64,000 bases of DNA from Methanoculleus bourgensis MS2 (lineage in GTDB: Archaea > Halobacteriota > Methanomicrobia > Methanomicrobiales > Methanoculleaceae). The position numbers and the translations under genes are program-made. The notes beneath the pieces were generated by a model that saw only the letters and a program-made list of their open reading frames with translations, ran no database searches and was not told where the DNA came from. The DNA is taken from positions 2,666,001 through 2,730,000 of the forward strand of contig NC_018227.2 in NCBI RefSeq assembly GCF_000304355.2. The letters are read 5' to 3'. Numbering within the stretch: the first letter of the stretch is position 1; the number at the start of each line of letters is the position of its first letter. Shown in pieces: positions 33,113 through 41,636 of the stretch.

Positions 33113-33994
33113 ATGAGAGAGACCCTTGCGGCGCTCGCCGACCTGACCCGCATCCATTTCTTCTTCGTCTGGCCTCTGCTCTTCTGCTCGGGGCTTGCAC
33201 TTGCGTTCCAGAACTACGGCGGGTTTTCGTGGGCGCTTGTCGGAAGGGCGGCGCTCATCGGATTCCTCGGGTTCGAGGCCGGGCTCGTCTTGAACGACTA
33301 CATCGACCGGGAGTATGACCGGCGTGAGATCAACGGCTCGCTCACCCGCTACTGGCGGCCGTTCGGGGAGCGCCCGATACCGGCAGGGAAGATCTCACCC
33401 CGGGCAGCATTCGCAGTCTTCCTCGCCCTCGCCGTGCCTGCGGCCGTGCTCGCCGCGACCCTCCCTGCTCCCCACAACCTCTACGTCCTCGGGATCATGG
33501 GCTACTCCTACGCGGTCGAGTGGTTCTACCAGACAAAGAAACGACACCAGACCCTCCCGGTCGCCCAGGTGGTCGGGAGGACGGACCTCGCCCTCTTCCC
33601 GGTCGCCGGGTATCTCGTCTACGGCAGTCCCGACGCGACCGCCCTCCTCTGTTTCCTCTTCTTCTACCCCTGGGCGCTTGCGCACCTCGCGGTCAACGAC
33701 ATCGCCGACATCGAGAACGATCGTGCCCGGGGGATGGCGACGATACCGGTCCTCTACGGGATGCGGGGAGCGGCACGGTGGGTCCTCGGCTTTTCCGCAG
33801 TCCATGGAGTTATAGCGCTCGTCTTCGGCCTCGCCCTTGGGCCGGTCGCACTCGCCGGGTTTGCCGCCGGGATCATCCTCCTCGGGGTTGCAAACTACCT
33901 GGTGTTCGCCGGAGCGGCGATGCGGGCCCTCCCGCTCGTCCACGCAACACTGATCATCTATGCGGTGGCGATCATCGCGGCCGCCGTTCTCTGA
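33113..33994 (+). CDS. UbiA family prenyltransferase 2
   Basis: 293 residues with about eight membrane helices. The prenyl diphosphate/Mg motifs are NDYIDREYDRREING (about 62) and NDIADIENDRARGM (about 197). It differs clearly from the MenA-like copy at 30049. The second motif ND-x2-D-x3-D resembles the 4-hydroxybenzoate polyprenyltransferase/DGGGP synthase side of the family, though the acceptor cannot be named. Start at 33113 (MRETLAALADLTRIHF), as the upstream 10 codons are not family-like. Confidence 0.82.
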   Translation: MRETLAALADLTRIHFFFVWPLLFCSGLALAFQNYGGFSWALVGRAALIGFLGFEAGLVLNDYIDREYDRREINGSLTRYWRPFGERPIPAGKISPRAAFAVFLALAVPAAVLAATLPAPHNLYVLGIMGYSYAVEWFYQTKKRHQTLPVAQVVGRTDLALFPVAGYLVYGSPDATALLCFLFFYPWALAHLAVNDIADIENDRARGMATIPVLYGMRGAARWVLGFSAVHGVIALVFGLALGPVALAGFAAGIILLGVANYLVFAGAAMRALPLVHATLIIYAVAIIAAAVL

Positions 33995-34050
33995 CCCGGG
34001 ATCGAAAGCCTCATCCTCTGATCCGGCGACCCCATCATCGGGAGGGGCTC

Positions 34051-34902
34051 ATGAACCGGATAATCGTTCTGGACGGCGTTAAGGCTGCTGCAATCCTGCT
34101 CATCGTCTTCATCCACCTCTACAACTACCTCATGCACCATCCCTTCACCGGCCACCATGATCTCATCGCGCTCCTCTCGTTCCTGGCGCTTGCCGGGTTC
34201 ACATTTGTATCCGGGTACACGATCTACGCAAACAACAGTGTGCTACAGACACATGAGGACGTCACCCGGTTCTACAGGAAACGGGTGCTCCGGGTCTACC
34301 CGCTCTACCTCGTCGCGCTGGCAACGTTCTTCATCTGCTTCCAGGTCCTCCGGCTCGCCCCCTCGCTGGATCTCTCCCCCATCGGGTGGTTGATCAACGC
34401 ATTCTGCCTGCAGGTGCTGCTCGCACCGGCATTCACAGACCCAATCTTCACGCTCTGGTTTATCGGGTTTATCGTTCTGCTCTACCTCCTCTACCCGGCG
34501 ATCATCATGTTTTCGAGGACAACGAGGGGCATAGTCCTCATTTCGGGGGGTATCTTCGCTCTCCTCGCGGCCCTGCATCTCCTCCTCGGGATCGTCGATG
34601 ACCGCCTCCTCCAGTACTACATCTTCTTCATCGCAGGCATCCTCGCGGCGCGGTCAGGCATCACATTTTCCCGGCCTGAGGCAGGACTCCAGGGACAGGG
34701 AGCCGGGATTGTGGCAGTCTCGTATGCCGCATACGGGGTATACCTCTTCCACATGCCCGCATTCGCGGTGGCGGCCGCGATCATCGGGAGGCTGGCCCTA
34801 CCCTGGTACCTTCACGATGCAGTGATGTATGTGGTCGTCCCGGCACTCTTCGCGGTAGCGTACGGCATACAGAGGAGCTACGATCTGCGCATCAGGACAT
34901 AA
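34051..34902 (+). CDS. acyltransferase 3 family membrane protein
   Basis: 283 residues with about ten hydrophobic helices, of the OafA-type acyltransferase 3 family that O-acylates sugars at the membrane. It opens with IVLDGVKAAAILLIVFIHLYNY, with the conserved histidine in the first helix (H23), and has RFYRKRVLRVYPLYL (about 72) with the conserved R-R-x-x-R-I-x-P-like motif. It starts at ATG 34051 after GGAGG. The target could be a surface glycan. It follows the UbiA gene by 56 bases. Confidence 0.78.
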   Translation: MNRIIVLDGVKAAAILLIVFIHLYNYLMHHPFTGHHDLIALLSFLALAGFTFVSGYTIYANNSVLQTHEDVTRFYRKRVLRVYPLYLVALATFFICFQVLRLAPSLDLSPIGWLINAFCLQVLLAPAFTDPIFTLWFIGFIVLLYLLYPAIIMFSRTTRGIVLISGGIFALLAALHLLLGIVDDRLLQYYIFFIAGILAARSGITFSRPEAGLQGQGAGIVAVSYAAYGVYLFHMPAFAVAAAIIGRLALPWYLHDAVMYVVVPALFAVAYGIQRSYDLRIRT

Positions 34903-34937
34903 ACAGGGCAGGAAAAATAAGGGGGTTTGGGCCCCCT

Positions 34938-35320
34938 CTACTCCACGACAAACCCCCCGTTCATGGAGGGGTGCACGTCACACCTGAAGAAGTAGGTTCC
35001 GGGCTCCTCCGGCGCGGTGAAGGTGTAGGTGACCTCTGCCGGACCGGTGATGATCTCGCCCCTGAATATCACCCGGCTGGCGGAGGAGTCTGTGTAGACC
35101 GCGACGTTGTGCGGGATACCGTCATCCCGGTTCTCAAAGTTCATGGTCACCCCCGCACCCGCCGGGACGGTGATCGTGTCCGTATCGAAGGCCACATGCT
35201 CGGCCGCGATCTCAACGGTCACGCTCCGGCCCTCTGCGGCGCGGGACGGGGTCGTGGTCACCCTCGGAGTCACGTTCGCACCTCCGCAGTGGCGTTCAAC
35301 AGAAGGGTTGCTGGCGTCAT
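34938..35320 (-). CDS. cupredoxin with a seemingly frameshifted signal peptide
   Basis: The plastocyanin-like domain is intact: HNVAVYTDSS gives the first histidine, and FFRCDVHPSMNGG near the end gives Cys, His and Met of a type 1 copper site. The N-terminus is odd. The domain frame runs back through HCGGANVTPRVTTTP, which looks like a lipoprotein cysteine plus linker, but has no signal peptide. In another frame, ATG at 35320 starts MTPATLLLNATAE, a signal-like piece that hits a stop. A frameshift or small deletion near 35285-35300 would explain it. Ends are set for the combined gene. Confidence 0.65.
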
Positions 35321-35352
35321 GAGCCCACCCTCCTACCCCGGACATATATAGG

Positions 35353-37392
35353 TTACCTCTCCTGACCCGGGTAAGCCGCCGGCAGCCGCTCATAGATCTG
35401 CACCCCGTCCTCGTCGTAGATGAGGGTAAGCCCCCGGTCCGGGAGCCGGACGCTGTAGCGCTCACGCTCAGGCTCGCCCACGTAGAGGAGGGTCGCGTTA
35501 TACTTCGCCATGAGCGCGAGGCTCTCATCAGGGTTCTCGTAGATCGCCCGGATCTCTGCCGGCCGTTCGGCGTACCAGGCTCCGTTCCCCCGCCACGTCA
35601 GTTCGTGGCTGATCTGCCCGAGGATCGTGGGGATGCCGGTGAACGCCGATACCCGGGAGTAGTACCCGTAGTCCCCGTTCTCGGCCTCCACGATACAGTG
35701 GTCGCCTTCGAGCGAGCGCAGGTAGTCGATCGCCGCGGCCTCCCCGGGGCGTGAGGCGTCGAGGTAGGCGAGCCCGTCAAGGGTATGGTAGCCGGCCGGG
35801 GGGTAGCCGATGCCGAGGAGGCCCCGCCCGATGTCAACGTTGAGGGCGAACGGGGCGACGAGGAGCGCGGCCACCACGATGACCACAGCTCCCCGACGGA
35901 GACTCATCGGGAGGACCGGCTGCCGGGCTGCAAGCCACTGCCCGGCGAGGAGCAGGGAGCCGGTGCCGAGGAGGATCCAGGCATCGAAGTAGAACTTAAA
36001 GATGGTGTTAAAGCGGCTGTAGTCGCCCCCAAGCATCTCCTGAAGGTAGAAGAGGTCGCAGAAGGCGAGCACAAGGAGCCCCGCGATGCAGAGGAGGTCA
36101 GGGAATGAGTGATTCCTCCGGAGGATCAGGTAGGCGAGCGGGACCGCGACAATCCCGAGGGCGACGTAGCCGGTGGCGATGAACGGGAGGGCAACGGCAA
36201 GGTAGACCGGGGATCTCCAGATGTCCCGGGCGACAGCGGCATAGAGGAGGGCGAGGAACCCGCCCCAGATCGCGACAAAGACGAGGGGGTCGGTGGGGGG
36301 GAACCCCCATCCGATCCCGCCCACGCCCGCAGGCTCGAGGAGGAGGTAGTAGGGGAGGTAGATGAGGAAGGCGGCCGCCGGGACCGCTATGACTGCCGCC
36401 CGGGAAACGCTCTCCCGCTCCCTGGCCCAGAGGGCGATGAGAAAAATGGCGACCGCCGGGCCGTAAACGAGAGCGTCCCAGGAACTCAAGGGCGGCATCG
36501 AGCCTACGCTCAAGCCGATGAGGAGGGCAAGCCCCCGCCGTCCTCGGGTGTCAAGCCCGCCCCACAGCAGCCACGCAAACCCGAGGAGGAAGATGAGGAG
36601 GAACTGGTTGAACGCGGCCATCTCGAACGCATGGGCGTTCCCGAGGAAGAGGGAGAAGACCGGGAACTCGAACCTGGCCCCGGGGATGATCCAGTTGGTC
36701 TCCTGGAAGGCCCCGTAGAGGTTCCGGCCGGTAGCGAGGAACCAGGGGACCGATGGTGGGACAAGGAGGAGGACCGTGAGCGGAACCCACCGCCACCGTC
36801 TAAGGAAGAGGCTTCCTATGGCGTAGAGCATCACAAACGACGTCCCGTAGACCGTGGCCGGGATGAGGTTGAAGACCACCTCCGGAGGAACGCCGGTGAC
36901 AAACCCAAGACAGCCCATCAGCCAGTGGCCGAGGTAGTAGTAGACGGTGAGGTGCCCGCCCGCAAACCAGGGGTCGAGCGGCGGCACCACGGGGTTCCTC
37001 ATGATGGCCGCGAGGAAGGCGTGGTTCATGTACTGCTCGCTGAAGTAGTTGATGGGCGGGTTTACGAACCTGACAGAGAGCGCAAACAAAAAGCCGACCA
37101 GGAAGATTGCGTCCCAGGAGAGCAGGGGCCGGAGTTCCGCGAGCCGGTAGTCGCCCCGCCGGAGGCCCCACGCTCCGAGGGCGACGAAGACCAGGAGGGC
37201 GAGGGCAACCGGGATGCGGAGGAGGCCGCAGTACCAGGTCGCGAGGGCGAAGAGGAGGAGGGAGGCCGGGTATGCCGCCGGGTAGGCGTAGTCCCCGAGC
37301 GCGGGGCGGAGGTGGGGCCAGAGGGCCAGCTGAAGGCCTTTCAGGAGCCCGGCCCAGAGCAGGAGGTAGCACGCCTGCAGGATGAGGTCCAC
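35353..37392 (-). CDS. DUF2298 (Chlor_Arch_YYY) polytopic membrane protein
   Basis: 679 residues with about 14 membrane helices. The family name-giving tyrosines appear in HLTVYYYLGHWLMG (about 148), with the NPPINYFSEQYMNHAF loop (about 110) and DAIFLVGFLFALSV before it. The C-terminal part is soluble (LEGDHCIVEAENGDYGYYSR) and lies outside the membrane. The family is believed to contain glycosyltransferase-like enzymes with a GT-C fold; the substrate is unknown. GTG at 37392 is the start. Confidence 0.85.
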   Translation of the reverse strand: MDLILQACYLLLWAGLLKGLQLALWPHLRPALGDYAYPAAYPASLLLFALATWYCGLLRIPVALALLVFVALGAWGLRRGDYRLAELRPLLSWDAIFLVGFLFALSVRFVNPPINYFSEQYMNHAFLAAIMRNPVVPPLDPWFAGGHLTVYYYLGHWLMGCLGFVTGVPPEVVFNLIPATVYGTSFVMLYAIGSLFLRRWRWVPLTVLLLVPPSVPWFLATGRNLYGAFQETNWIIPGARFEFPVFSLFLGNAHAFEMAAFNQFLLIFLLGFAWLLWGGLDTRGRRGLALLIGLSVGSMPPLSSWDALVYGPAVAIFLIALWARERESVSRAAVIAVPAAAFLIYLPYYLLLEPAGVGGIGWGFPPTDPLVFVAIWGGFLALLYAAVARDIWRSPVYLAVALPFIATGYVALGIVAVPLAYLILRRNHSFPDLLCIAGLLVLAFCDLFYLQEMLGGDYSRFNTIFKFYFDAWILLGTGSLLLAGQWLAARQPVLPMSLRRGAVVIVVAALLVAPFALNVDIGRGLLGIGYPPAGYHTLDGLAYLDASRPGEAAAIDYLRSLEGDHCIVEAENGDYGYYSRVSAFTGIPTILGQISHELTWRGNGAWYAERPAEIRAIYENPDESLALMAKYNATLLYVGEPERERYSVRLPDRGLTLIYDEDGVQIYERLPAAYPGQER

Positions 37393-37490
37393 ACCATGAT
37401 ATCAGGGAGAGGGTATATGCGGTTTTTGTTCTCTCCCGGGCAGCGGGTGATTTAACACCGATTCATCCCATATCCTAAGGCAGGAACCAT

Positions 37491-38345
37491 ATGACCGATG
37501 GGAAGAAGAGCAAAAAGCAGGGGGTCATCCGCCTCCGGGAGAAGGGGAAGGTCGCCGTGCGGGGGCGGATACCCGCCGGCGTGATGACCGCATCGCAGAT
37601 GGCGGCGGTGGCCCGGATTGCAGAGGAGTTCGGGAACGGGGAGGTCGCCATGACGGCCCGGCTCAACGTGGAGATCCCCTTCGTCGACCGCAGGGACGCT
37701 GAGGAGGTCGCGGAGAGGCTCCGGGAGGCTGGGATCGAGCCCGGGAGCACCGGGGCCACGCTCAGGTCGGTCGTCGCCTGCAAGGGCACGGTCTGCAGGC
37801 ACGGGTGCTGCGACACGCAGGGGCTTGCCCGGGCCATCGAGGAGCGGTACGGGGGATGCGTTCTCCCGAGGAAACTGAAGATCTCGATCGCGGGGTGCCC
37901 GAACAACTGCGCAAGGGTCCAGCTCAATGATATCGGGATTGCGGGCCGGAGGTTCCCGGCGTTCCATGCCGGGGACTGCGAGGGCTGCGGGGCGTGCGAG
38001 AAGGTCTGCCGGGAGGGGGCGATCAGGGTCGCTGATGACAGAGTCAGCTTCTCAGGAGAGGACTGCGTCGGGTGCGGCGACTGTATCGCAGTCTGCCCGA
38101 AGGACGCAATCGGAATCACTTCGGAGGGACTGTGCCTCTCTATCGGCGGGAGGTCGGGCCGGGTTCTCCAGGTCGGGACTGAGGCAGAAGGGCTGGTCAC
38201 CGAAGATGAGGTCCCGGGGATCGTCGGGAGGCTGCTCGACTACTTCAGGGAGAACGCACAACCGGGCGAGAGGCTCGGGGAACTGATGGGGCGGGTTGGA
38301 GAGGATAAGGTCTTTGCGGCTGCCGGGCTAAGGCCGCGGAGGTGA
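37491..38345 (+). CDS. small siroheme/4Fe-4S sulfite-reductase-like protein with ferredoxin domain
   Basis: 284 residues. Residues 20-80 form the ferredoxin-like half of the sulfite/nitrite reductase repeat. Then come the cysteines that bind a coupled siroheme and 4Fe-4S cluster: CKGTVCRHGC (about 98) and CPNNC (about 138). Residues 160-210 add two ferredoxin motifs (CEGCGACEKVC, CVGCGDCIAVC). This is the Dsr-like protein type widespread in methanogens, which lack the full dissimilatory enzyme. A role in sulfite or other anion reduction is inferred only. It stands alone. Confidence 0.85.
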   Translation: MTDGKKSKKQGVIRLREKGKVAVRGRIPAGVMTASQMAAVARIAEEFGNGEVAMTARLNVEIPFVDRRDAEEVAERLREAGIEPGSTGATLRSVVACKGTVCRHGCCDTQGLARAIEERYGGCVLPRKLKISIAGCPNNCARVQLNDIGIAGRRFPAFHAGDCEGCGACEKVCREGAIRVADDRVSFSGEDCVGCGDCIAVCPKDAIGITSEGLCLSIGGRSGRVLQVGTEAEGLVTEDEVPGIVGRLLDYFRENAQPGERLGELMGRVGEDKVFAAAGLRPRR

Positions 38346-38760
38346 GCGGGCTCCGGGTCCGATTTCCCCGGTAACTTTTTTGATGGCCGGTGAACCGGGA
38401 CCGGCCGGGTGCTGGCGGGGGTATTCCTGACTGGAAGGAGGATCCGGACTGGATGCCGGTTGATGGGGTGCCGGAGGTACAGCGCCCTGATCCCGGTCGA
38501 TCTGCCAGGGTTGGGAACGATCCAGGACAGCTTCTACAGAGGAGCGGAGTGAGGTTCAGAAAAGCTGTTTTTCCGAAGATATGGGATGGGGAACAGCAGG
38601 CGGTGCTCCCCGAGACAGAAGAACCGGTCCCCCGGATCGGTGAAAAATTATTCAGTCGGGGATCTATAGGCAGATCTGCCATAAAGGAGTGATATAACGA
38701 GGACATTCGCCTAAATCGAGCCCCATCATCACCCGAAACCCCCCAGCCACCTGAAAAATA
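38346..38760. other. gene-free region after the Dsr-like gene
   Basis: A GTAACTTTTTTGATGG T-run near 38370 may terminate transcription. An open frame at 38390-38692 has no start signal or family and is not accepted as a gene. No repeat shared with other regions is seen. Confidence 0.4.
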
Positions 38761-38993
38761 AAATTTATATAGAAGAACGTTACTGGCGCTGCCATCGCAC
38801 CCCTCCCGCGAGCGATGAAATCGCAAGCGTTGGCAAGCATGAAACACCAGAATGAAAGAACAACCGCCAACCGTTCCATGAACACCGCCCCGCCACCCCC
38901 TCACTCCCGGACCTTGCGCCGGAGGGGGGCGTTGCCGGGCAATCAGTTCTCCGCACGGGGAAGGGTGTGAAGAAGAGGAACGAGGTGAGATAA
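38761..38993 (+). promoter_or_regulatory. promoter and possible long 5' leader of the secreted protein gene
   Basis: AATTTATATAGA at about 38762-38773 is the best TATA box in the region, but the ATG lies 220 bases further at 38994, preceded by a strong GAGGTGA. If this box is used the mRNA has a leader of about 190 bases. It contains a short frame (38814-38966) without clear support. Confidence 0.45.
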
Positions 38994-39926
38994 ATGACAG
39001 TAACAAAGGCACTTTCGATCCTGGGGGCGGTTCTCCTCGCCCTCATGGTGCTTGCGCTGCCGGCGGCAGCTGCTGATGCACCGTATAACATTCCGACAGC
39101 AAACGAAATCTATCCCACGTATACCGGGGGGAATGATGACCCGTGTAGTCTCGATCCTGCCGCGGATAACGTAGTATCGTTCAGGATTGAAGATGAGGAT
39201 GGCATCTGGGTCCTTGATCTTGACGATAAGCCCCCTGCAGATGGGTCCTACGAGATCTATGCCGGTGGAGAGCAGGTCGGCACTCTCTACTATGGAGGTC
39301 AGTACCGATCCGATGACGGAAGGTGGATGATTGACTGGTCTGTTACCGGGGGTACATTTACCGGTGAGATTCGCGTCAAGGGAGGCCCGGGTTACTTAAC
39401 ATACGTGTATGAGGACGGTATCGCCGGCGATCAGGGCCTCTACAGTCCGAAGAACGAGGCTGGACAATGGGCGGAGATCAGCCATGTCACCTTCTGCGGC
39501 TACTTCACGCCCGATGAGCAGGAAGAATGCTGGGATGACGAGACCGCCTGGGCAGAAGGCTCCCGCTACGTCAGCAAGGGGAACTGGGCCATGTATGTCC
39601 CGTACGATGATACTGGGATGACCGTGGACATCCTGGCGGGTCAAACGTTAAAGGCAGGCACGGCCACGTTCTCGGCCCCGGTTGACGGCGAGGTTACGAT
39701 CACCATCAACCTCAATGACGGCTTCAGATTCGCCGACGTTTCGGAAAACATCAAGGTCCAGGACTACGACCAAGCCCCAAGCGGGAATCCAAGCCCCGGC
39801 TTATTCGCCTACAAGAATACGGTCGGAGTAGATATCAAGTCGTACACCATCACCGTTCCGGAGAACAACTTCTACGGTGTCCACCTGGACGTGCAGCACC
39901 GGGTCTCCTGCCCCATAGAAACCTGA
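38994..39926 (+). CDS. secreted protein of unknown family
   Basis: 310 residues with a clear signal peptide (ALSILGAVLLALMVLALPAAAA) and an acidic, beta-rich mature part with aromatic patches (DGRWMIDWSVTGGTFTGEIR; SRYVSKGNWAMYVPYDD). It has cysteines at about 47, 166, 177 and 306 and no membrane anchor at the C-terminus, so it may be free or held by the S-layer. No known family is recognised. GAGGTGA six bases upstream supports the start. Confidence 0.75.
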   Translation: MTVTKALSILGAVLLALMVLALPAAAADAPYNIPTANEIYPTYTGGNDDPCSLDPAADNVVSFRIEDEDGIWVLDLDDKPPADGSYEIYAGGEQVGTLYYGGQYRSDDGRWMIDWSVTGGTFTGEIRVKGGPGYLTYVYEDGIAGDQGLYSPKNEAGQWAEISHVTFCGYFTPDEQEECWDDETAWAEGSRYVSKGNWAMYVPYDDTGMTVDILAGQTLKAGTATFSAPVDGEVTITINLNDGFRFADVSENIKVQDYDQAPSGNPSPGLFAYKNTVGVDIKSYTITVPENNFYGVHLDVQHRVSCPIET

Positions 39927-40458
39927 AAGCTGCCCTTATCGGCGCACGGGTCCCAACGGACCCCGTGCAATCTTTTATCCCCTCGCTTTTTAGTGCGAGT
40001 TGCCAAAACCTCTTCTGCTCAATCACTCCGCCCTCCCATCCACCGGCACCCAAATTACCTCTCCCTGAATACCAGCATAGGGCGTGTCGTTGCTGGTGGC
40101 GATGACGGCCTGACAATGATCCGGCAGAGGCGGCGCATCCGGACCATGTCGGCATTCACCAGCCGGTCAATCGATGACGACAAGGTTTGCGCTCACCGTT
40201 ACTCCAGAGGACGCCCATAAGCAAGACCCAGGAGGGCGATGACTTGTTCGCGGGTTCCGTAACTCAGGCAACCAAGGGGTAACACTTCGCCATACTGCGG
40301 ATTTAAGTCCCTACGGGGAGACGACACCCACGGAGGCCCTCAACTTCGGTGCGGAGCGGATCCTACCGGGGCGGAACGTGAAAAACAGTGTTTGCCAGGG
40401 TAAGCGGGGCACCCAGGACAGGGGAACCGCCCCGGGGATCAGGGTCTTTGACCCCTCA
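39927..40458. other. decayed or non-coding stretch with coding-like fragments
   Basis: No intact gene. On the minus strand two fragments look protein-like but lack starts: one ending YGTREQVIALLGLAYGRPLE just before 40190, and one ending AVIATSNDTPYAGIQG then VIWVPVDGRAE near 40022. They lie in different frames. They could be remains of broken genes; none is assigned. Confidence 0.35.
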
Positions 40459-40719
40459 CTACAGGGGCACCTCCACCTTCTTCTTCGCACGATGCCCTCT
40501 CTCGTAGCGGTCCCAGTCCCCGCACTCGGTGAGAACCTCCCACCTCTGCTGGATACCCTCCTCCTCCAGCCGCACAATCCGGGCTGTCCCACCTAAACTC
40601 TCCTCGACCTCGAAGAATTCCCGTGCTTTCTGCTCGTTGAACGGGCCATAGCGCTTGATGTCACCATTGTCGCCGAGAACCTCGACCCTGTACTTCAGAC
40701 GGGAGATGTCCATCATCAT
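40459..40719 (-). CDS. small hypothetical protein, 86 aa
   Basis: A basic, beta-plus-helix cytoplasmic protein (KYRVEVLGDNGDIKRYGPF; WEVLTECGDWDRYERG; ending in a lysine-rich KKKVEV). Three ATG codons stand in a row at 40711-40719; a GGTGA is six bases before the third, so translation may begin at 40713. A TATA-like TTTATAGA lies near 40750 on the minus strand. No family is recognised. It is divergent from the MNT/HEPN pair. Confidence 0.6.
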   Translation of the reverse strand: MMMDISRLKYRVEVLGDNGDIKRYGPFNEQKAREFFEVEESLGGTARIVRLEEEGIQQRWEVLTECGDWDRYERGHRAKKKVEVPL

Positions 40720-40839
40720 TCACCGGTCCAGAGAATCGCCTGCAGATCTATAAACCTTGGGATCCCTCATAGGCACAGCGTGGGGGAAACCAATAAACAA
40801 TTCTTCCACCCACATACCATTCAAAGGAGGCGTTTGGAA

Positions 40840-41166
40840 GTGCCGCGAAGGCCCGAGGATATCCCCCCGCACTGGACCGTACGGTCAATCATTGTCGCTT
40901 TGAGGAAGGCAAAACCCTACCTTGAGCAAAGGTATCATGTCCGCGAGATCGGCATCTTCGGTTCCTACGCTTGAGGCGAGCAGGGTCCGGAGAGTGATCT
41001 GGACATCCTGGTCGATCTCGACAGACCCCTCGGGTGGGATGTCGTGGACCTCAAAGAGGACCTGGAAAGGATGCTCGGCGTCTCCGTGGACCTCGCCCTG
41101 AAGGGAGGGGTCGCCAGGCGACCGGGGCTTTTCCGTGCCATCGAGGAGGACGCGGTGTATGTCTAA
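40840..41166 (+). pseudogene. mntA: MntA-like nucleotidyltransferase antitoxin with in-frame TGA
   Basis: Minimal nucleotidyltransferase antitoxins neutralise HepT by adding AMP. The frame reads through VREIGIFGSYA, then TGA at 40972-40974, then GEQGPESDLDILVDLDRPLG in the same frame. The active-site motif is G-S-Y-x-R-G-E followed by D-x-D, so TGA replaces the arginine codon; CGA to TGA is a single transition. The rest, to the stop at 41164, is intact. GTG 40840 follows GGAGG by nine bases (TTG 40834 is an alternative). Unless the stop is read through, the product is 44 residues with no active site. Confidence 0.85.
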
Positions 41167-41512
41167 GCGCGACGAAACCCTCCTCTTTGAAGATGTTCTG
41201 GAGGCCATCGGCCGCATCAGGGAATATACCAGAGGATACTCAAAGGAGGACTTCTTCCGGGACCAGAAAACCATCGATGCAGTGATACGTAACCTCGAGA
41301 TCATCGGGGAGGCATGCGGACAGGTGCCCGGGCCGGTTCGGGAGAGGTACCCCCAAATCCCCTGGAGGAAAATTGTGGGAGTCAGAAATATTGTCATTCA
41401 CCACAATTTCGGTGTCGACCTCGAGACAGTCTGGTTCATCATCACCCGGCAGCTCCCCGACCTCCAGTCCAGTCTTCGCGCAATCCTCGCCAGGAGAGAA
41501 ACGGAAGATTAA
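41159..41512 (+). CDS. hepT: HepT-like HEPN toxin
   Basis: 117 residues of the HepT (DUF86) family, which act as RNases when not held by MntA. Alpha-helical throughout: LLFEDVLEAIGRIREYTRGY, FFRDQKTIDAVIRNLEIIGE, and the HEPN motif in VGVRNIVIHHNFGVD. The active R and H are kept (R-x4-H). The tyrosine of R-x4-H-x-Y, which MntA modifies, is Asn here (codon 41405-41407). The ATG overlaps the antitoxin end by 8 bases, the usual coupling of this pair. Confidence 0.88.
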   Translation: MSKRDETLLFEDVLEAIGRIREYTRGYSKEDFFRDQKTIDAVIRNLEIIGEACGQVPGPVRERYPQIPWRKIVGVRNIVIHHNFGVDLETVWFIITRQLPDLQSSLRAILARRETED

Positions 41513-41636
41513 CTCCGGTCGCAAGTGGCAGGCAACGTTAATGGCCACTGCGCTTCCGGGACCAGCCTTCGCCGACCCCGGCACACAACGTGGAACTCGT
41601 TATCCGGCTGGAGGATGAGAACCGGGGATATCCCCT

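Noticed and set aside
36109-37455. 448-codon plus-strand frame antisense to the DUF2298 gene
   Set aside because: Asp/Glu/Gly/Pro-rich peptide typical of the reverse strand of a membrane protein gene; the minus strand has clear family motifs.
38390-38692. 100-codon frame after the Dsr-like gene
   Set aside because: GTG start without ribosome binding site, no family, overlapped by an equally open minus-strand frame.
40972-40974. TGA in mntA as selenocysteine codon
   Set aside because: The expected residue is arginine and the change from CGA is one transition; no SECIS-like element is evident, so a nonsense mutation is simpler.
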